Source: Daucus carota subsp. sativus
Lineage: Eukaryota; Streptophyta; Magnoliopsida; Apiales; Apiaceae
Reading direction: 5' to 3'
DNA length: 64,000 bases
Assembly (NCBI RefSeq): GCF_001625215.2
Contig: NC_030386.2
Location: 20,120,545-20,184,544, forward strand
Positions 59,277-64,000 of this stretch are shown one piece after another. Both the position numbers and the translations under genes were made by a program. The first letter of the stretch is position 1. Each line of letters opens with the position of its first letter. The notes beneath the pieces were generated by a model. The model was not told the DNA's origin. It saw only the letters and a list, made by a program, of their open reading frames with translations, and did not search any database.

Positions 59277-59998
59277 CTTTTAAATAGGGATGACAAACTA
59301 ATCCGATTCGACAGAAACCCGATCCGAGACCCGAAATTTTGGATATACCGAACCCGATTTTTTGGATTTGGATTTGGATATTAGGTATACCGATCCGAAA
59401 CCCGATCCGAAATCCGAAACCCGGTCCAAACCCGATCCAAATCCGAAACCCGAAAAAACCCCGAATATATAATATTATATATATATATACACATATAATA
59501 TTATATACATATAATTTTATATATAACTTAATATATTACATATTATATATAAAAACTGACTAATAATTAAATCATATTAAATTAAATTATAGCATAATTC
59601 AAGAGGTTAATATAGTGAATAAAAATTTTCTAATTGGGTTGATTAATAATATATTAATTATACATATATAAACCAAATTATTAATATTGTGATATAATGA
59701 TTGAAGTTGAAATGTTAAAATTCATATCACATAGTGCTGCATGTTACGATTTCGAGTGCAATATTAACAATTACTATAAATATTTTCAGATTTTGGGTTC
59801 GGGTTTCGGATATCCAATCCAAAATTTTCGGGTTTCGGGTATACCCGAATCCGATCCGAAATCCATTTGATCGGGTTTGGGTATTCATTTTCGGGTATTT
59901 TTCGGGTCGGGTTCGGGTATGGATAAAAATTTCAGGTTTGGATATGGATTTTGCCATAACCGACCCGATCCGACTCGATTGCCATCCCTATTTTCAAA
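59277..59998. mobile_element. hAT-like MITE with CCCGATCCGAAACCC arrays
   Basis: A 706-bp element (59285-59990) with ends TAGGGATGACAAACTAATCC and, inverted, TAGGGATGGCAATCGAGTCG. The flanking 8-mers CTTTTAAA and TTTTCAAA match at 6 of 8 positions. Subterminal arrays are built from CCCGATCCGAAACCC and GGGTTTCGGGTA units. The middle is AT-rich. It lies 58 bases from the previous element (59218 to 59277) and is of the same structural class, but with a different array motif. Confidence 0.78.
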
Positions 59999-60496
59999 TG
60001 AAAATTTAAATGGGTTTCATAACTAAGACAGTTTGTGATGTAGATGTTGTATGGTCCTTATCTTTGAAATTGTTCAAAAATATATAAGCAAAACGATAAT
60101 ACAAATATACTAATTGCAAATAAATAAATAAATAAATAAATTTTATTTTATAATTAACTCAAAACCTCACGACACCAGAAAAAAGAAGTTGATTTGGATC
60201 AACACATTAGCACGCCCACGATATATTTCCAAACACAATATATTCTATTTTATAATCAACTCAAAATTTCACAAAACCAAAAAAAATTATTGAAATGAAT
60301 ATATTTCTAAATACTACAAAATAAAATAGATTTTCCCCCCTCCAAATTCGGTACTTAAATTTGCAAAAATTTTAAACAAAGCCACCACGATATTACGGTA
60401 CAATCATTTTTTCCATTTTTATAATTATAAAAGAAAATGCTAGTAATAACTCATAAATATAAAATAGAATATAAAAAAAAACTCATAAATATAAAA
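59999..60496. other. AT-rich spacer
   Basis: Contains a short AAAT tetranucleotide run at about 60118-60140. It also has a diverged direct repeat: TTTATTTTATAATTAACTCAAAACCTCACGACACC (60140) against TCTATTTTATAATCAACTCAAAATTTCACAAAACC (60244). No gene is recognised. Confidence 0.5.
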
Positions 60497-61859
60497 GATT
60501 ATACAGCATTGCCCCAAATAACCAAAGTTGGGGTGAAAATGCCCCAAATATCAAAATACCCGAAAAATGGCCCTCAATGACAAATAAAGACGCTGTTGGT
60601 GTAGCGTTTTTGTTAAAAAAACAAAAACGTTACATCGTGTAGCGTTTAGCTCATTTTTTTATTTTAAAACTGGAAAACGGTACTTCAGTTGGTGTCTTTG
60701 TTTTAGTTTACCAAGAGACGCTGCTTCATCTACCGTTTCAATTTGTTTATTATTAAATTTACACTAAAACGCCACTTCGTTCAGCGTTTTCAAAACTTTT
60801 CTCAACCTTCCACAAATCAATTTTGTTGGGCTTTTAGTGATGGGCTTTTTCAATTTGCTAAGACCTTGTACAAACTTTCGTTCAACATCAAAAAATTATT
60901 TGGTCTCACGTTTTTATTAGACTAGTTACTCCAATTAATTTGGGTTTAGGCTCGAGTGTTTAGGGCCAATTTAATTTACAGTACAAATTAATCATTCTGC
61001 AACACAAAACTAAACCCTAAAAGTTAATGATCGTAAATTAATTTATTCCGCCGGCGTCTCGGCTTCAGGGCCTTCGGACCTTCAGCCTCGCTTAATTAGG
61101 GTTTAGGCTCGAGTGAATAGGGCCGCCGGCCCTACACCCTAAATCCTAAACCCTAACCGTCGACCAATTTAATATACAGTACCAATTAATCTTTCTAAAA
61201 CCCAAAACCAAACCTAAACCCTAAATGTTAACGGTTGTAAATTTATTTATTCCGCCGGCGTCAGGGCCTTCGGCCCTTCAGCCTCGCTTAATTAGGGTTT
61301 AGGCTCGAGGGAGTAGGGCCGCCGGCCCTGCACCCTCAATCCTAAACCCTAACCGTCGGCCAATTTAATATACAGTACGAATTAATCTTTCTAAAACACA
61401 AAACCATACCTAAACCCTAAATGTTAACAGTTGTAACCCTTTTACCGTCAACCAATTTAATAAACAGTACGAATTAATCATTCTAAAATCCAAATATAAA
61501 CCCTAACTGTTAACGATTGTTAATTTATTTTATTAAATTTAACTAATATTTTTATATATTTTAAAAAAAAATGTAAAAGGGTCAAATATATATTTTATAA
61601 TTAATTTGAAGGGGAGCACAAGTATTTTGTGTGTTTTTACGGGCAAAAAGAAAGATTTGCAAGCAAAAAAGAAAGATTAGACAGTGGGGAAAACTTTAAA
61701 ACGCTAAATGCAGCAGCGTGTTCCCTCTTTTGTAAGACGTTATCTGCCAAGCGTCTCTACTGGTCATTTGGGGCCACTTTTACAAAATCGGTTATTTATA
61801 GCATTAAACTCCAAAATCGTGTTATTTAGACCCATTTTTCTAAACGATTATACAGCATT
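60497..61859. mobile_element. Uncharacterised 1.3-kb insertion with tandem repeats
   Basis: The segment 60511-61845 is bracketed by an exact 14-bp direct repeat, GATTATACAGCATT (60497-60510 and 61846-61859), which looks like a target duplication. The ends show weak inverted similarity (CCCCAAATAACCAAAGTTGGGG against TCTAAATAACACGATTTTGGAG read inverted). Short GTAGCGTTTTTGTT / AACGCTAAATG motifs sit near both ends. The core (about 60930-61450) holds a tandem repeat. There is no coding sequence. The superfamily is unknown: 14 bp is long for DNA transposons and there is no polyA tail. Confidence 0.5.
60935..61450. repeat. ~195-bp tandem repeat with AAACCCTAA motifs
   Basis: Two nearly complete units (TTAATTAGGGTTTAGGCTCG at about 61092 and 61287) plus partial units on each side. 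Each contains a GC-rich TTCCGCCGGCGTC...GGGCCTTCGG block, AGTAGGGCCGCCGGCCCT, and several AAACCCTAA strings resembling the plant telomere repeat. The left partial unit lacks about 40 bases that include the GCCGCCGGCCC block. Confidence 0.85.
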
Positions 61860-62463
61860 TGTGTTGAATGTTACCCGGCTGAGCAGAAGAGTACGTCTTT
61901 AGCATCGCCATTTTAAGCTCAGTGATCCTCACCAGGTTCTGTATCTCTCTTACCCAATTTTCAATTCTTCATTTATATAATTAAATATTGAATGTATCTT
62001 TGTTCTTCACCGTCAATCCATATATTTAAACCTAATTTATGCTTCAATAGTTCAAGAATCAAACAAAACCCAGATTCTTGATTACACAATTGACATAAAG
62101 TTTACATCTTTCTTGATTATATATGTTTGTTTGCTGATCTTTTTATGAATTGAAAACTGCCCTTGATTCTTGAAATCAGTTCAAGAGATCAGAAATGAGT
62201 TAATTAGTAAAAATTGTAGCTTTTTGTGTTTTAATTGATTTTGAGACTGTTGCTTATGTGGGTTTAGTTCAGGTTGATCGAAAACTTGTTAGTTTTTCGG
62301 GTTACGAAATCAATGCAAGAGATCAAGAAATGAATTAATTAGTAAAGATTGTTGTTTTCTTATGTTTCCAATTGATTTTGACTCTGTTGCTTGTGTGGAT
62401 TTAGTTCAGGCTAATTCAAAGCTTGTATAGTTTTTCGAGTTAGGATTCGGAGCTGTTGAGAAA
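61860..62463 (+). promoter_or_regulatory. TRS23 promoter and 5' leader with tandem duplication
   Basis: Upstream of the TRS23 ATG. CACCAGGTTCTGTATCTC at about 61930 could be an exon/intron junction of a spliced leader, with acceptor candidates TTTAGTTCAG near 62270 and 62410. A tandem duplication of about 131 bp covers 62175-62440. No protein is encoded. Confidence 0.5.
62175..62440. repeat. 131-bp tandem duplication upstream of TRS23
   Basis: AAGAGATCAGAAATGAGTTA at about 62184 recurs as AAGAGATCAAGAAATGAATTA at about 62315. ATTGATTTTGAGACTGTTGC is echoed by ATTGATTTTGACTCTGTTGC, and GGGTTTAGTTCAGG by GGATTTAGTTCAGG. Both copies end with a CAGG 3' splice-site-like sequence. Confidence 0.8.
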
Positions 62464-64000
62464 ATGCCGGCTGTTTACAGTCTATACATTATTAATAAGT
62501 CTGGTGGGCTTATTTACAACAAGGTACATTGTGAAGTTTTTTATGAATTGAATGTGTTGGTTATGATGTTTTGGGTTTTTTCGGGTTTGTTGAGAATGTT
62601 TTTTTTTTTTTTTGTGATGGGGAATAACTGGTTTTAGGATTATGGCTCTGCTGGAAGGATGGATACAAATGATAGTTTGAGAATAGCTAGTTTGTGGCAT
62701 TCGATGCATGCGATTTCTCAGCAGTTATCACCTGTTGCGGGGTGTTTAGGGATTGAGCTTCTTGAGGCGGATACTTTTGAGCTTCATTGCTTTCAGTCTC
62801 TTACTGGTAAATCTTTTGTTTCGAAATTTGTTTTAATGTTGTTTATCTTGCCATATCTTTTGAAGTTAGTTCGTGGTGACAATGCGATCTGGATTCTATG
62901 CCCTCTATTCTAAAAGCTATATAGTCTCTTGCATTTAGGACTTGTCAGTTAATGATAAATTTGAGCTTCGGCTCCCTCTGGATTTCTGCCACTGTTCGCA
63001 AATTTTATACTAGCAAGCTATTTGTATAGGAAAATGATCTTGGTAAAGTTAGTTGGATTAGTTACTGGTGTCAAACTATGTAGCTTATCCAAACCTCTAA
63101 TTCTGCATTAGTTTCAGTCAAATTTCTACATGTAGCCATGTAGGCAATATATTACATGCCCCATTTTGATCTATAAATTTACTGCATTATCCGAACACTA
63201 GTAGAGAGCACGCACTTGTTAAGTCATAAAAGTTGTTCTCGCCTGGTGCAGTTCTTGTGCATTGACTTGTATTTGGTTACGAGTAGCCAGCATCCCCTCT
63301 ATTTACAGAAAGCTTGTTCCAATACTTTAAGGCCTAAGTAAAGCTAGACAGGTAATTAGTTAAAACTGCTCTCCCTCCATCCCTGACCCCCACCCCGAAG
63401 TACATACCAGCTTTGTTACTGCCAGAATCAGTTTGGAGTTAGGACTACGGCTCAATGAACAAATACTGGTCCTGAGTTAGCCCGAACCCGTATTTGTGCT
63501 GTCCAAGAGCACATCATGCACTATTTTGGACTTCAGAGTTCAGTATTAGAAATGTTTTAAGTCCAAAATGTACGAAATACTGAAATAATGCTCATCATCA
63601 TCTATTCAACCTTTATCTGCTAGCATAGCCACATTGACGCACTCTTCAGTTTCCGTCTGTAAATGAAATTCCTATCTGGCTATCTCTGTACAAAGCAACT
63701 ACAATAAAAGTTTCTGAATATTTGAATCAAGTGGGGAATCTCTAAGCAAAGGTTAGACAGTATGTAACAATTATTCCTTCCGTTTAAAACAGTTACTTAT
63801 GCAAATCCAACAATCTTAATACTTGTTAATTAAAGTTCGACAATCTGTGAAATTAGTACCTTTTGCTTATAAATTATGATACTTTAGTCCCTTACTGGCA
63901 TGAAGTTCTCAGTTATCTAGCTGTTTTGCATAAGTTTGGTGGTTTACTTGGTATGGCAGCTGACGCCGTTATGATAAAGCTTGCTTGTGTGAAACCTTCT
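62464..64000 (+). CDS. TRS23: TRAPP complex subunit TRS23/TRAPPC4, 5' part
   Basis: Exon 1 (62464-62523) gives MPAVYSLYIINKSGGLIYNK. Exon 2 (62638-62806) gives DYGSAGRMDTNDSLRIASLW, then HSMHAISQQLSPVAGCLGIE and LLEADTFELHCFQSLTG. These are the start of the synbindin/TRAPPC4 longin-like fold. Exon 2 ends in phase 1 at CTG/GTAAATC. No convincing third exon is seen up to 64000, so the remaining ~60 codons lie in exons beyond the window edge and 62807-64000 is intron. The protein is a core subunit of the TRAPP tethering complexes, which act as Rab/Ypt1 exchange factors for ER-Golgi and Golgi traffic (family knowledge). Confidence 0.9.

Noticed and set aside
60935..61450. Interstitial telomere repeat array
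   Set aside because: AAACCCTAA strings are scattered within larger ~195-bp units, not in uninterrupted heptamer arrays, so this is not a telomere remnant.
1..64000. tRNA, rRNA, CRISPR or bacterial-type operons
   Set aside because: No cloverleaf-like gene, rRNA match or regularly spaced repeat array was seen on reading both strands; spliced genes identify the window as plant nuclear DNA. A covariance-model scan would be needed to exclude small RNAs.

Overview
The window looks like nuclear DNA of a eudicot plant. It is AT-rich, its genes have many short exons with GT-AG introns, and its genes have clear plant homologues (a lipoxygenase, a 3-ketoacyl-CoA synthase, a lipid-transfer protein and an MSL channel). 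The intergenic DNA is packed with MITEs of the hAT, Mutator, PIF/Harbinger and Stowaway types plus remnants of copia, TRIM and non-LTR elements. An asterid such as an Apiaceae species is possible, but the sequence alone does not prove it. There is no operon structure, CRISPR array, rRNA or tRNA that I can see.

Layout. 1-5.3 kb: a Yip1-domain Golgi membrane protein gene (minus strand). 5.5-9.6 kb: a Mutator-type MITE, a dead copia fragment and AT-rich spacer. 9.67-11.72 kb: an MSL-type mechanosensitive channel gene (plus) whose reading frame is broken by one extra base in a T9 run. 12.0-19.25 kb: three copies of an unrecognised nuclear-type gene on the minus strand (one relic, one pseudogene, one intact), with a Harbinger-type MITE, a hAT MITE and a short polyA retroelement between them. 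19.9-20.7 kb: a GC-rich hAT-like MITE. 21.2-25.4 kb: an MCTS1 homologue (minus, 8 exons, 181 aa). 26.2-29.5 kb: a second copy of the polyA retroelement, then a 2-kb Mutator-type fold-back element carrying two younger nested MITEs. 29.9-31.3 kb: an intronless 3-ketoacyl-CoA synthase (minus). 32.5-37.15 kb: a 9-lipoxygenase (minus, 9 exons, 836 aa). 37.2-44 kb: spacer with an orphan exon-like fragment, a small hAT element split by a complete solo LTR, a truncated copy of the 54-57 kb gene and a miniature LTR retrotransposon. 44.0-51.9 kb: an endo-beta-mannosidase (minus, 11 exons, 977 aa). 52.3-53.1 kb: a compound MITE. 53.9-57.4 kb: a large gene of unknown function with a polyhistidine tract (plus). 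57.8-58.3 kb: a non-specific lipid-transfer protein gene (plus). 58.5-61.9 kb: two more hAT-like MITEs and a tandem-repeat element. 62.46 kb to the right edge: the first two exons of the TRAPP subunit TRS23/TRAPPC4.

The genes are independent housekeeping or lipid/cell-wall genes and do not form a pathway cluster. Two themes appear. One is lipid and membrane work (KCS, LOX, nsLTP, YIPF, TRAPPC4), which is probably coincidence. The other is recent duplication followed by decay (the 12-19 kb family, and the copy of the His-tract gene at 42.6 kb).

Exon boundaries were placed by hand from GT-AG sites, continuity of reading frame and family conservation. Most add up to whole codon numbers, but they remain unverified against transcripts.
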